From the NCBI RefSeq assembly GCF_001439735.1, contig NZ_JYLN01000001.1, positions 372,001 through 436,000 of the forward strand: DNA of 64,000 nucleotides. The letters run 5' to 3'. Numbering within the stretch: the first letter of the stretch is position 1; every line of letters starts with the position of its first letter. Origin of the DNA: Pseudomonas paralactis. Its GTDB lineage: Bacteria > Pseudomonadota > Gammaproteobacteria > Pseudomonadales > Pseudomonadaceae. Below, piece after piece: positions 40,725 to 50,012 of the stretch. The position numbers and the translations under genes are program-made. Under the pieces are notes generated by a model, which had not been told where the DNA came from, searched no databases, and saw nothing but the letters and a program-made list of their open reading frames with translations.

Positions 40725-41810
40725 CTATCGCCTTTGAATCTGCACCGTGGCAAACGTCGGCTCGTCGCGCGCCTGCTCCAGTGCATTTCTGGGCCTTTGC
40801 TGGGCCCGGGCTTGCACCTCGGGCCGTAGCTCAGGCGGCGGATGCAGGCGCATGTCCGAGCGCTCATCGCTGGGCGCAACGCCGAAGAAATCCCGGTAGC
40901 ACTTGGAAAAATGCGGCGTAGACACAAAGCCGCAAATCACCGCCAGTTCGACAATCGAAATGGGCGTCTGCATCAGCAACTGGCGGGCACGGGTCAGGCG
41001 CAGCTTGAGGTAATAGCGCGATGGCGTGCAGTACAGGTGCTTCTGGAACATACGCTCCAACTGGCGGCGGGACACGTGCACGTAGGCGGCCAGTTCGTCG
41101 AGGTCGATGGGTTCTTCCAGGTTGGCTTCCATCAGGGCGACCACTTCTTGCAGCTTGGGCTGTTGCGTGCCGAGCAGGTGCTTGAGCGGCACGCGTTGGT
41201 GGTCGCGCTCGTTGCGAATGCGCTCGTACACGAACATCTGGGAAATCGCCGCCGACAGCGTGTGCCCGTGATCGCGGCCGATCAGGTGCAGCATCATGTC
41301 CAGCGGTGCAGTGCCGCCAGAGCTGGTAAAGCGGTTGCCATCGAGGGTGAACACGCTGGAGCTGACTTTGACGCGGGTAAACGCCTCCTGCATTGACGCC
41401 ATCAGCTCCCAATGCACGCTGCACTGGAAGCCATCAAGCAACCCCGCCTGAGCCAGCGCCCAACTGCCGGTGCACACCGCGCCGAGACGTTTGCAGTACA
41501 AGCGCGCCTGGCTGCGCAACCAGGCGATGAGCGCAGGGCTGATAGCCTGTTGAATGCCCACGCCGCCGCACACGATCACCGCATCGAAGCCGCGCTGGTC
41601 CTGCGCGCAGGCATCCGGGGTCACCGACACGCCATCGCTGGCCCACACCGGCTGGCCGTCCAGGCTCAGGGTTTGCCAACGGTAGAGTTCTTCGCCCGCC
41701 AATTGGTTGGCCATGCGCAGCGGCTCGACCGCACACGACAGCGATATCAGCGTGAATTGGTCCAGCAGCAAAAAGCCGATGGTCTGGCAAACAGGTGCCT
41801 CGGTTTCCAT
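40725..41810 (-). CDS. GlxA/ArgR-like AraC-family regulator with DJ-1/PfpI domain
   Basis: A 361-residue regulator: N-terminal glutamine-amidotransferase-like sensing domain (IGFLLLDQFTLISLSCAVEP; GAVCTGSWALAQAGLL with the elbow cysteine) and C-terminal AraC double helix-turn-helix (LDELAAYVHVSRRQLERMFQ; ELAVICGFVSTPHFSKCYRD). The type includes GbdR, CdhR and ArgR, which sense amino acids or quaternary amines. ATG 41810 (METEAPVCQ) is preferred. It follows an amino-acid permease gene by 22 nt on the same strand, suggesting it senses the transported compound. Confidence 0.88.
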   Translation of the reverse strand: METEAPVCQTIGFLLLDQFTLISLSCAVEPLRMANQLAGEELYRWQTLSLDGQPVWASDGVSVTPDACAQDQRGFDAVIVCGGVGIQQAISPALIAWLRSQARLYCKRLGAVCTGSWALAQAGLLDGFQCSVHWELMASMQEAFTRVKVSSSVFTLDGNRFTSSGGTAPLDMMLHLIGRDHGHTLSAAISQMFVYERIRNERDHQRVPLKHLLGTQQPKLQEVVALMEANLEEPIDLDELAAYVHVSRRQLERMFQKHLYCTPSRYYLKLRLTRARQLLMQTPISIVELAVICGFVSTPHFSKCYRDFFGVAPSDERSDMRLHPPPELRPEVQARAQQRPRNALEQARDEPTFATVQIQRR

Positions 41811-41832
41811 CACCGCTACCCCGCAGGCGTGA

Positions 41833-43239
41833 TCAGGACTGTTCCAGCGCCACCGGCTTGGGTGCCCGGTTGTGCTGGCGCGATGTGACCAGGCCAATAA
41901 AGGAAATCACCAACGCCAGGCCAATGGTCGAGGACACTTCGGTGCGGTGTTCCGGCGTCACCATCATCCCCCCCAGTGCCAGGCAGATGAATACGATCAC
42001 CAGGTAAGTCAGCCAGGGAAACAGCCACATGCGAAAGGTCAGCTCGACGTTTTGCCGAAGCAGCAACCGACGCATACGCAGTTGCGAGATAGCGATGACC
42101 AGGTATACCAACAACGCGATGGCGCCGGAGCTGGCGAGCAGGAACTGGAACAGACCGGCAGGCATGAAGTAGCTCAGCAACGTAACGCCCGCACCGATGA
42201 TGGTGCTGGCGATCACCGCCGCCCGGGGCACGCCCGCCTTTGAGGTGATTTTAAGTGCCGGTGGCGCATCGCCGCGTTTGCCCAGGGAAAACAACATGCG
42301 CGAAGAAATATAGATCGAGGAATTCATGCAACTGGCTACCGCGATCAACACCACCACATCGACCATGAACTTGGCGTTGGGGATGTTCATAATTTCCAGT
42401 GCTCGCTGATAGGAACCCACGGACGCCAGTAGCGGATCGTTCCAGGGCACCACGGAAATCACGACGGAGATCGACAGCAGGTAGAACACGCCAATGCGCC
42501 AGATCACCGAGCGCGTGGCCTTGGCGATGTTCTGCGCCGGGTTGCTTGATTCCGCTGCGGCGATGGTCACCGCCTCAGTGCCGATGAAGCTGAACATGAT
42601 GGTAATAAACGCGCCCACCACTGCCGACAGGCCGTTGGGGGCAAACCCGCCGTGTTCCTCCATCAAGCGGCTCAAGCCGCTGGCTTCGCGATCCGGGATC
42701 CAGCCCATGAGTACGCTGAAGCCCAGGCCGATAAAGCCGATGATGGCAATCACCTTGGCCATGGCGAACCAGAATTCGAACTCGCCGTATTTGGCCACGC
42801 TGAACAGATTGGTGATCACCAGCAACACGATTGAGATCAACGCAAACAGCCACGCATCGACCTGAGGGAACCACTGGTTGAGCACATGCCCGGCGGCCAA
42901 GGCTTCGATGGGAATGACCAGCACCCAGAACCACCAATACAACCAGCCAATGGTAAACCCCGCCCACGGGCCAATGGCCTGGTCGGCGTAGGTGGAAAAC
43001 GAGCCGGTGTCCGGGCGCGCCACCGCCATTTCCCCCAGCATGCGCATGACCAGCACCACCAGCAGGCCGGAAAACAGATAAGCCAGCAACACCGCTGGCC
43101 CGGCGGCGGCGATCGCGTGTCCGGAGCCGACAAACAACCCCGCGCCGATGATGCCGGCGATGGACAACATGGTCACGTGACGCGGCTTGAAGCCCTGCGC
43201 CAGCTGACCGTTGGAATCGTTGCAGTTGAGGCTAGTCAT
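41833..43239 (-). CDS. APC-family amino-acid permease (GabP-like)
   Basis: A 468-residue twelve-helix transporter of the amino acid-polyamine-organocation family. The N-terminal LKPRH-like start (FKPRHVTMLSIAGIIGAGLFVGSG) is the substrate-binding helix 1 signature, and GTEAVTIAAAESSNPAQNIAKA is the conserved loop after helix 6. Length and sequence are close to E. coli GabP (GABA permease). A GABA substrate would fit the sad gene at 2.4 kb, but this is not proved. ATG 43239 (MTSLNCNDS) is chosen. Cotranscription with the GlxA-type regulator is likely. Confidence 0.88.
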   Translation of the reverse strand: MTSLNCNDSNGQLAQGFKPRHVTMLSIAGIIGAGLFVGSGHAIAAAGPAVLLAYLFSGLLVVLVMRMLGEMAVARPDTGSFSTYADQAIGPWAGFTIGWLYWWFWVLVIPIEALAAGHVLNQWFPQVDAWLFALISIVLLVITNLFSVAKYGEFEFWFAMAKVIAIIGFIGLGFSVLMGWIPDREASGLSRLMEEHGGFAPNGLSAVVGAFITIMFSFIGTEAVTIAAAESSNPAQNIAKATRSVIWRIGVFYLLSISVVISVVPWNDPLLASVGSYQRALEIMNIPNAKFMVDVVVLIAVASCMNSSIYISSRMLFSLGKRGDAPPALKITSKAGVPRAAVIASTIIGAGVTLLSYFMPAGLFQFLLASSGAIALLVYLVIAISQLRMRRLLLRQNVELTFRMWLFPWLTYLVIVFICLALGGMMVTPEHRTEVSSTIGLALVISFIGLVTSRQHNRAPKPVALEQS

Positions 43240-43377
43240 TGTTTTTGTTGTTCTCGGGCGGCCAATGACCTTCACCTTAAGTGCCCGAGGCCAGGCACAA
43301 GTAGCCTGGTTACGCCACCATCGTGCCTGATATCGACATGGGGAATAGTGGCATCCTGAAGTAACGGGCGGCGCGCC

Positions 43378-44118
43378 CTACTCTTGCGCGCTACGTATCA
43401 ACGACCCGAACAGCTCGCCACGCGGCATCTTGCTCAGCTCGATATCGGCATTTTCAAACCATTCCCGCCCGGCTTCCGGATGCGGCCCGCTCAGCACAAC
43501 CACGCCACGTTCGTAGGTATAGCGCGCCGCCGCCACGTCGCCATTGTGGTAGGTCGCGATGACCTTGTAAGGCGCAGCGGCGCTAGCTTTGGGGAAGTAA
43601 GGGCCGTCCTGATAGAACACAGAGTCAGGTTGCCCGTCCCACGTCACCTGCACGGCGGCGTCTTCAATGCCGGACACTTCAAAACCGGAACGGCCAGCTT
43701 CGGTATCAAGCGCCTGGGGGATCAGGCCGAGGTTGTTGTCGTCGGCCAGGTAAGCGCCCATGCACAGGCCGAGGTAGCGGCCGCCTTTGGCGACGTAGCC
43801 GCGGATGGCTTCGGCACGCGCATCGCCCAGGCTGTCGAGGGCGGCCGGGATGTCCTGGCCACCGCCGGGTTGCACATAGAGATCGTAGCGCGCCAGGGTT
43901 TGCGGGGTGATGTCGATGGGTTCGTCGGCACCGACGAAGTCGATCTGGTAATTGGGGTTGAGACGCTGCAGGGCGGTTTTCACGTTTTCCGAGCAGTCGG
44001 GGCAGCCTGCCGGGCCTCGGTAGATGGCGACATGGGTGATGGGGCCTGCGCCGTGTACGGGTAAAGGGTGCAGCGTCGCAACGGCGAGAAACGTGGCAGC
44101 GAGGGCAGGCAGTTTCAT
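43378..44118 (-). CDS. Secreted BPL-N (biotin-protein-ligase N-terminal-like) domain protein
   Basis: A 246-residue protein with a signal peptide (MKLPALAATFLAVATLHPLP) and a class I glutamine-amidotransferase-like domain of the BPL_N type: THVAIYRGPAGCPDCSENV, LYVQPGGGQDIPAAL and GRYLGLCMGAYLADD with the elbow cysteine. Exported proteins of this type are of unknown function. ATG 44118 begins at the signal peptide. It lies 109 nt downstream of the OPT transporter gene on the same strand. Confidence 0.85.
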   Translation of the reverse strand: MKLPALAATFLAVATLHPLPVHGAGPITHVAIYRGPAGCPDCSENVKTALQRLNPNYQIDFVGADEPIDITPQTLARYDLYVQPGGGQDIPAALDSLGDARAEAIRGYVAKGGRYLGLCMGAYLADDNNLGLIPQALDTEAGRSGFEVSGIEDAAVQVTWDGQPDSVFYQDGPYFPKASAAAPYKVIATYHNGDVAAARYTYERGVVVLSGPHPEAGREWFENADIELSKMPRGELFGSLIRSAQE

Positions 44119-44227
44119 GGGTAGGCTCAACGGTCAGTTGAATGGGTTTGATCCAGACGTGGCAGCGCCAAGCCTATAACGATGAGCCTTTTGAATTCGT
44201 GAAGAGTTGTAAATCCAGGTCGGCCAT

Positions 44228-45958
44228 TTATCCACTTCCCAGCATCTGCCACAACGACGCGCCCACACCAGTAATGCTCTCACCGGCGATCAGCCCCGCC
44301 GCTGCCGTGATCGCAAAGCGCTGCGTCACACTTGGCCAGCGACAGCTCACGGCCCAGGTCATGATCGCGCCAAGGGCCATCATCAGCGACACCGACGCAG
44401 GCAAGACAAACGCCAGTCCCAAGGCTGCCGCACTTGGCAGATAGCGGGCGCGATGTGTGGGTAATGTGCTGTCGAGTATGCCCAGCAGCACGCCGAACAA
44501 GCTTGCAATACCGATGGCCCAGCGGATGCTGGGGGACAGTGAATCCAAACCGTGGGTCAGGGTTTGGGCCACAGCTTTCCAGGTGGCGACGGCCGGGGCT
44601 GGCCATTGTTCGGTGAGCAGCATGGTTTGCGGGTCGGGGATCAACGCCAGGTACGCGAATACGCCGACGATGCTGCCGACAAAAATCCCGAGAATCTGGG
44701 CGATAACCTGTTTGTGCGGCGTCGCGCCAATCGCCTTGCCTACCTTGAAGTCATTCATCAGGTCCGTGCACTGCCCCGCCGAACCGCCGGCGGTGTTGGC
44801 GCTCATCAGGTTGATCGGCACCTGGCCCGGCGCAACGATGCCAAAGCTCAGTTGGGACAGTTGCCCGATGGCGCCAATCGGCGGAATACCGGTTGCCCCC
44901 ACCACCCGCGCCGCCACGGCGGCCAGGCAGATCGCCAGGGGAATGGTCAGCAGCGCCATCCCAAGGTTGATACCGAACAACAGCGCTTGCAGGCTCACCA
45001 CCAGCGCGATCGCCAAGGCGAACCCCACGGCAGGCCCAGGCTTGGGAACCGCCCAGGGCGTGCCGCCAGTCGCTCGGGTTGAGCGATGCAACGCCCACAG
45101 GCGAATCGCCAGGGACGCCAGGGTGGAACACACCATCAGGCTCACCCCGGGCCACAGCAGCCACTCCACCAGCGCGGCAAATTGTGGGCCGCTGCTGTCG
45201 GCGGGCAGGCTCACCAAGCCATTGGCCAACAGCCACGGCCCCAGCCCGCCCCATGCCAGCAAGGCGCCGAGCAGCAGGGTCAGGCCTACGCGAATGCCGA
45301 TGATGCCGCCGAACCCCAGCAACAGCAGGGAGGGGTCGGCGGTGAAGGTCAGGCGCTCCAACTGGGCGTTCGGCGACCAGCGCGGGAAGGCCCACATGAA
45401 GGTATCCACCCACTTGACCAGCCCGGACAACAGCGCCGCGCCGAGCAGCACTTTCAAGCGCGTGGCGGCTTCGCGGCCATGGTTGTAGATGTGCAGCAGG
45501 GTTTCCAGGGTGGCCATGCCTTCGGGAAACTTCAGTGCCTTGTCATTTAGCAATGACGGCCGCAGGTACCACGCGATCCAGATCCCCAGGAAACTTACCG
45601 AAAACACCCAGGCAATCATCGGCAGCGCTGCCAGTTGGTTACCCGTCAGCAGGGTATACGCCGGGATAGGCGCGACCAGCCCGCCGGAAATGATCGACGC
45701 CGCGGCAGAGGCCACGGTCTGGTTGATATTGCTCTCGTGCAGGGTCCACGGCAGGTGTTCACCGGAACGCTTGGCCAGGCCCTGCCAGAGGCCATAGCCG
45801 ATCAGCAAGGCGATGATCGACATATTGAACGACCAGCCGATCTTCAAGCCTGCGTACACGTTGGAGGGGGTCAGCAGGATACCCAGCACGATCCCGGTGA
45901 TGACCGCCCGCAGGCTCAGTTCGCGCTCTACAGGCGCGATTGACGAGGTGGAGTGCAT
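44228..45958 (-). CDS. OPT family oligopeptide/metal-chelate transporter
   Basis: A 576-residue polytopic membrane protein of the OPT superfamily. Typical pieces are LTPSNVYAGLKIGWSFNMSI near the N-terminus, FPEGMATLETLL, and NTAGGSAGQCTDLMNDFKVG in the second half. OPT proteins of bacteria import peptides or metal chelates with protons. AAGGAATCTGC precedes ATG 45958. The gene may be cotranscribed with the downstream BPL_N gene. Confidence 0.9.
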   Translation of the reverse strand: MHSTSSIAPVERELSLRAVITGIVLGILLTPSNVYAGLKIGWSFNMSIIALLIGYGLWQGLAKRSGEHLPWTLHESNINQTVASAAASIISGGLVAPIPAYTLLTGNQLAALPMIAWVFSVSFLGIWIAWYLRPSLLNDKALKFPEGMATLETLLHIYNHGREAATRLKVLLGAALLSGLVKWVDTFMWAFPRWSPNAQLERLTFTADPSLLLLGFGGIIGIRVGLTLLLGALLAWGGLGPWLLANGLVSLPADSSGPQFAALVEWLLWPGVSLMVCSTLASLAIRLWALHRSTRATGGTPWAVPKPGPAVGFALAIALVVSLQALLFGINLGMALLTIPLAICLAAVAARVVGATGIPPIGAIGQLSQLSFGIVAPGQVPINLMSANTAGGSAGQCTDLMNDFKVGKAIGATPHKQVIAQILGIFVGSIVGVFAYLALIPDPQTMLLTEQWPAPAVATWKAVAQTLTHGLDSLSPSIRWAIGIASLFGVLLGILDSTLPTHRARYLPSAAALGLAFVLPASVSLMMALGAIMTWAVSCRWPSVTQRFAITAAAGLIAGESITGVGASLWQMLGSG

Positions 45959-46072
45959 GCAGATTCCTTTCGAGAAAAGCCAGTGCCACCTCTTAAGTGA
46001 GCGCTGGGAGACTCGAAGGTTCACCTGCCAAAGCGGGTTAAACCGGTAAGGGACAAGCCCCGGTCACCTTCT

Positions 46073-46170
46073 GTAGGAGCGAGCTTGCTCGCGAAAAACC
46101 CAAAGGCGCCGCGTTCATCCAGGAAACACGCGTTATCGTTTACGTTTTTCGCGAGCAAGCTCGCTCCTAC
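46073..46170. repeat. REPIN between OPT and GST genes
   Basis: Two inverted GTAGGAGCGAGCTTGCTCGCGAA arms with a spacer containing GCGCCGCGTT and ACGCGTTATCGTT, as in the copies at 6297 and 13001. Confidence 0.95.
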
Positions 46171-46193
46171 AGGAGGCGGTGTCGGTGGGCCCG

Positions 46194-46820
46194 CTATTTG
46201 GCGAACGCGTATTCCCCGCCCCGCTCCACCGCCTTGCGGTATGCCGGGCGCGCCTGGAGCTTTTGCAGCCACGCCGCGAGGTTCGGGTAGGCCTGCAATT
46301 TGCCCTGGGCCTGGGCGACTTCGCCGATAAAGCTCATCTGGATATCCGCGCCGCTGAGTGCGTCGCCCACCAGGTACGGCGTGTGGCCCAGCACATCATT
46401 CAGGTAGCCCAGGTAGTTGGCCAGTTCCGATTCGATCCGCGGATGCAGCGGTGCACCCGCTTCACCCAGGCGTCCGACGTAGAGGTTGAGCATCAGCGGC
46501 AGCATGGCCGAGCCTTCAGCAAAATGCAGCCATTGCACATAGCTGTCGTAGGCGTCGGTGGCCGGGTCGGGTTGCAGTTGGCCGTTGCCGTGGCGGCGGA
46601 TGAGGTAGTCGATGATCGCGGCGGACTCGATCAGCACACGAGAGCCGTCTTCGATCACCGGGGATTTGCCCAGCGGGTGAATGGCCTTGAGTTCAGGCGG
46701 CGCCAGGTTGGTCTTGGCGTCACGCTGGTAGCGCTTGATGTCGTAGGGCAGGCCCAGTTCTTCAAGCGCCCACAGGATACGTTGCGAGCGGGAGTTGTTG
46801 AGGTGGTGAACAGTGATCAT
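46194..46820 (-). CDS. Glutathione S-transferase
   Basis: A 208-residue GST. The thioredoxin-like N-terminal domain shows ITVHHLNNSRSQRILWALEE with the catalytic serine region, and NLAPPELKAIHPLGKSPVIED with the cis-proline; the helical C-terminal domain has YLVGDALSGADIQMSF. It conjugates glutathione to electrophiles in the cytosol. AAGGTGTTGCCTCG precedes ATG 46820. It ends just before a REPIN. Confidence 0.92.
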   Translation of the reverse strand: MITVHHLNNSRSQRILWALEELGLPYDIKRYQRDAKTNLAPPELKAIHPLGKSPVIEDGSRVLIESAAIIDYLIRRHGNGQLQPDPATDAYDSYVQWLHFAEGSAMLPLMLNLYVGRLGEAGAPLHPRIESELANYLGYLNDVLGHTPYLVGDALSGADIQMSFIGEVAQAQGKLQAYPNLAAWLQKLQARPAYRKAVERGGEYAFAK

Positions 46821-46887
46821 CGAGGCAACACCTTGGGGGGATTTAAGAGAAGACTACAGCGTAGCGGTGAAGTGCCGCGAATGTGGC

Positions 46888-47583
46888 TCACGCGAGCAAT
46901 TGATCGATCCACTTCACCTGCTGCACGATCTCCTGCACTTTCTGCTCGGGCACCGCCTGCCGCGCCTGTTCGAGGCTGGCCAATGTCTTGCGCTTCTGGC
47001 GCAACATCCGTTGCCACTTCGCCACAAATACCGGGCGGCGGGCCTGCATTTGCAGCGGGCCGAAGTACAGTTGCTCGTCGGTGTAGGTCACCGCTCCAAC
47101 ACGTTCGGCAACGATGATTTCGTAGTAGAAGCGGTTTTCCAGCAACAGCTCCTCGTGCAGGATCCGGTAGCCGTTGCTCATCAACCATTGGCGCAGGGGC
47201 TGCTCGCCGCCGTTAGGTTGCAGGATCAAACGTTCCCGCCCGTTCAACCGCGCCTTGCCGCTGTCGAGAATATCGCGGATCGTCTCGCCGCCCATGCCGC
47301 ACAGGCTGACAGCGGTAATGTCATCGCCGGCTTGAATCGCCGCCAAACCATCGGCCAGGCGCACGGTGATGTGCTGCGTCAGGCCATTGTCGGCCACGGT
47401 ACGGTTGGCCGCATAAAACGGTGTCGCGGCCACTTCCCCCGCCACGGCCGCCGCAATAGCGCCGCGGTGTATCAGGGCCACCGGCAGGTAGGCGTGGTCC
47501 GAACCGATATCGGCCAGGCGGGCACCCGCCGGTATGTGCGCGGCCACGCGCTCCAGGCGCTGGGACAAGGTGTGTTGGTTCAA
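46888..47583 (-). CDS. trmK: tRNA (adenine-N1)-methyltransferase, TrmK family
   Basis: A 231-residue SAM-dependent methyltransferase of the TrmK/YqfN family, which methylates adenine 22 of tRNA. Signature segments: ARLADIGSDHAYLPVALIHR (SAM loop), AVSLCGMGGETIRDIL, LILQPNGGEQPLRQWL (NPPY-like catalytic site) and ENRFYYEIIVAE. Start is TTG 47583 with AAGGAACCACCG directly upstream. It follows the GntR-type gene closely on the same strand. Confidence 0.9.
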   Translation of the reverse strand: MNQHTLSQRLERVAAHIPAGARLADIGSDHAYLPVALIHRGAIAAAVAGEVAATPFYAANRTVADNGLTQHITVRLADGLAAIQAGDDITAVSLCGMGGETIRDILDSGKARLNGRERLILQPNGGEQPLRQWLMSNGYRILHEELLLENRFYYEIIVAERVGAVTYTDEQLYFGPLQMQARRPVFVAKWQRMLRQKRKTLASLEQARQAVPEQKVQEIVQQVKWIDQLLA

Positions 47584-47593
47584 CGGTGGTTCC

Positions 47594-48307
47594 TTAAGAG
47601 TGCCCGGAAAATCGATCCCGGCTGTTGGTCAAGTGCAGCACCATGGCCGCCCGTGCGGCGTCCGGGTCCTGGCGCTTGATAGCGTTGTAGATGGCCTCGT
47701 GTTCCAGGTTCGCCAACTGCCCCAGTTGGGCAAAGTCCGCGCCGCCGCGCTCGACGGCATTCACCTGGGTGCGCGGAATCATCGCCGTGCCCAGGTGCTG
47801 CATGATGTCGGTGAAAAACGTATTGCCGGTGGCTTCGGCGATCAGTTGGTGAAAGCGCTTGTCCTCCTCCACACAGCTGTCGTTGTTGGCCAGGGAGGCT
47901 TGGTAGTCGTCCAGTGCCTGGCGCATGTGGGCCAGCTGTGCCTCGCTCCTGCGCAGCGCGGCTAACGCCACCGCTTGCACTTCCAGGCCCAGGCGCAATT
48001 CGAGCATGTTACGCACGCTGGCGACCGTGTCCACATGCAGGCGCAGCCCCGGCTGCGTGTGCTGCTCCAGCACAAAGGTGCCGATGCCGTGACGCGTCTC
48101 CACCAGCCCCGACGCCTGCAACTTGGATAAGGCTTCACGCACCACGGTACGGCTCACCCCATGCTCAAGCACGATGGTGGATTCGGACGGCAGTTTTTCA
48201 CCCGGCTTGAGTTGCCCCAACTGGATGCGCTGGGTCAGTGCCTCGACCACACCCTGGGCCAGGTTGGCGGAACGTTTGCGCACAAGCGGTGTGCTTTTAA
48301 TCGGCAT
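47594..48307 (-). CDS. FadR/GntR-family regulator of the glucarate genes
   Basis: A 237-residue repressor. Residues 15-80 are the winged helix (LKPGEKLPSESTIVLEHGVS, then RTVVREALSKLQASGLVETR); residues 95-230 are the all-helical FCD ligand domain (EEDKRFHQLIAEATGN, NLEHEAIYNAIKRQDPDAAR). ATG 48307 is taken because the family starts there. It is divergent from the gudP-gudD genes and probably represses them and itself, released by glucarate or galactarate; a TTGTATGACAA site lies 85 nt upstream. Confidence 0.88.
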   Translation of the reverse strand: MPIKSTPLVRKRSANLAQGVVEALTQRIQLGQLKPGEKLPSESTIVLEHGVSRTVVREALSKLQASGLVETRHGIGTFVLEQHTQPGLRLHVDTVASVRNMLELRLGLEVQAVALAALRRSEAQLAHMRQALDDYQASLANNDSCVEEDKRFHQLIAEATGNTFFTDIMQHLGTAMIPRTQVNAVERGGADFAQLGQLANLEHEAIYNAIKRQDPDAARAAMVLHLTNSRDRFSGHS

Positions 48308-48391
48308 CGAGACGGGTCCACGGGGTTGGGCTGGGGGGAGCTTATCACCCTGAACGCACGGGGCGACGGGTGGCGGCGAAAAACCCCCAAC

Positions 48392-48402
48392 TTGTATGAC
48401 AA
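48392..48402. promoter_or_regulatory. Candidate GntR operator 1
   Basis: TTGTATGACAA is a perfect TTGT-N3-ACAA dyad in the divergent gntR/gudP intergenic region, typical of FadR-subfamily operators. A partial second copy lies at 48580. Confidence 0.6.
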
Positions 48403-48579
48403 CACACTCATCCCACATCACCAGACGCTGTCTTCGCTTTGAGAGAAGCGCACACCCCGTGCCGTCACCAGCGGGGCAAAACTCAATAAAATCTGGCAAA
48501 TAACCAAAATAGCCAATCTCAATACCGGCTTATAAGAACAAAAACAGCCCTCCCAGGATTGCGGCCTTCAAAAAACAAC

Positions 48580-48590
48580 TTGTATGATGT
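48580..48590. promoter_or_regulatory. Candidate GntR operator 2 (half-conserved)
   Basis: AACTTGTATGA recurs here from operator 1 (shared AACTTGTATGA in both), but the right half is ATGT instead of ACAA. It covers the ATGs at 48584/48587, which argues that gudP translation begins further downstream. Confidence 0.5.
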
Positions 48591-48643
48591 CTGTCAACAA
48601 AACACCAAGCCCGCATAAAAATAATCAGGGGGAGTTTTCATTC

Positions 48644-49993
48644 GTGAAGCATTCAAGCCCAGCACCTGCCGTACCCGAAAGTGATTCAGTGCTCGCCCGC
48701 GCCGTGAGCAAAGTGAAGGGCCATGTGCTCCCACTGTTCGTGGTCATGTTCATCCTCAACTACATCGACCGGGTCAATATCGGCTTCGTGCGCACGCACA
48801 TGGAGCATGACCTGGGGATCGGCGCAGCGGCCTACGGCTTCGGCGCCGGGCTGTTCTTCATTGGCTATGCGCTGTTCGAAGTGCCGTCCAATATGCTGCT
48901 GCAAAAAGTCGGCGCCCGCATCTGGCTGACCCGCATCATGTTCACCTGGGGCATCGTCGCCACGCTGATGGCGTTTATCCAGAACGAAACCCACTTCTAC
49001 ATCCTGCGTTTCCTGCTGGGCGTGGCGGAAGCCGGGTTCTTCCCTGGCGTGATCTATTACTTCACGCGCTGGTTGCCCAGCGTGGAGCGTGGCAAGGCCA
49101 TCGCGATCTTCCTCAGTGGTTCGGCGGTGGCGTCGTTGATCTCCGGGCCGTTGTCGGGTGCGTTGTTGCAGATCGAAGGTTTTGGTTTGCATGGCTGGCA
49201 ATGGATGTTCGGCATCGAGGGCCTGGCCTCGGTGGCGCTGGGCTTCTTCGTGTGGTTCTGGCTGGACTCCAAACCCCATGACGCCAAGTGGCTGAGCCGC
49301 GAAGAGCAGGATGCGCTGGTGGGCGCCATCGATCAGGAGCAACGTGATCGCGAAGCCCTGACCACGGTGAAACCCACCCTCGGCAAGCTGCTCAAAGACC
49401 GCCAGATCCTGCTGTTCTGCGCTCTGTACTTCTGCATTCAACTGACGATCTACGCCGCCACCTTCTGGCTGCCGAGCATCATCAAGAAGATGGGTGACCT
49501 GAGTGATGTGCAGGTCGGTTTCTTCAACTCGATCCCCTGGCTGATCTCGATCATTGCCATGTACGCCTTTGCGTCGCTGTCGGGCAAGTTCAAGTTCCAG
49601 CAAGCCTGGGTCGCGGCGGCCCTGCTGATAGCGGCGGCCGGCATGTTCATGTCCACCACCGGCGGGCCGATCTTCGCTTTCGTGGCGATCTGTTTTGCGG
49701 CCATCGGGTTCAAGTCTGCGTCGTCGCTGTTCTGGCCGATCCCCCAGGGCTACCTGGATGTGCGCATCGCCGCCGCGGTGATCGCGCTGATCAACTCCAT
49801 TGGCAACCTGGGCGGTTTTGTGGCGCCGACTACCTTCGGCTTTCTCGAACAAACCACCGGCTCGATTCAGGGCGGGCTGTATGGCCTGGCCTGCACCTCG
49901 GTGCTCGCGGCCATCCTGGTGTTCTTTGCCAAGACCTCACCCTCTGCCGTACCGGGCGTGCCCAGCGGCGCCACCATCAGCAAACCTCTTTGA
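48644..49993 (+). CDS. gudP: Glucarate/galactarate transporter, MFS ACS family (GudP-like)
   Basis: A 449-residue twelve-helix anion:cation symporter. Helix 1 has [20 protein letters not shown], followed by [22 protein letters not shown], the family signature; the length equals E. coli GudP (450). The start is set at GTG 48644, which has GGGGGAG 8 nt upstream; ATGs at 48584/48587 lie in a candidate operator. It imports D-glucarate or galactarate with protons for the dehydratase encoded next. Confidence 0.9.
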   Translation: MKHSSPAPAVPESDSVLARAVSKVKGHVLPLFVVMFILNYIDRVNIGFVRTHMEHDLGIGAAAYGFGAGLFFIGYALFEVPSNMLLQKVGARIWLTRIMFTWGIVATLMAFIQNETHFYILRFLLGVAEAGFFPGVIYYFTRWLPSVERGKAIAIFLSGSAVASLISGPLSGALLQIEGFGLHGWQWMFGIEGLASVALGFFVWFWLDSKPHDAKWLSREEQDALVGAIDQEQRDREALTTVKPTLGKLLKDRQILLFCALYFCIQLTIYAATFWLPSIIKKMGDLSDVQVGFFNSIPWLISIIAMYAFASLSGKFKFQQAWVAAALLIAAAGMFMSTTGGPIFAFVAICFAAIGFKSASSLFWPIPQGYLDVRIAAAVIALINSIGNLGGFVAPTTFGFLEQTTGSIQGGLYGLACTSVLAAILVFFAKTSPSAVPGVPSGATISKPL

Positions 49994-50012
49994 ACTCAGC
50001 CAGGAACGCGCC

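Noticed and set aside
48686..49852. 388-codon minus-strand frame opposite gudP
   Set aside because: Shadow of a clear MFS transporter; its composition is that of an antisense translation.
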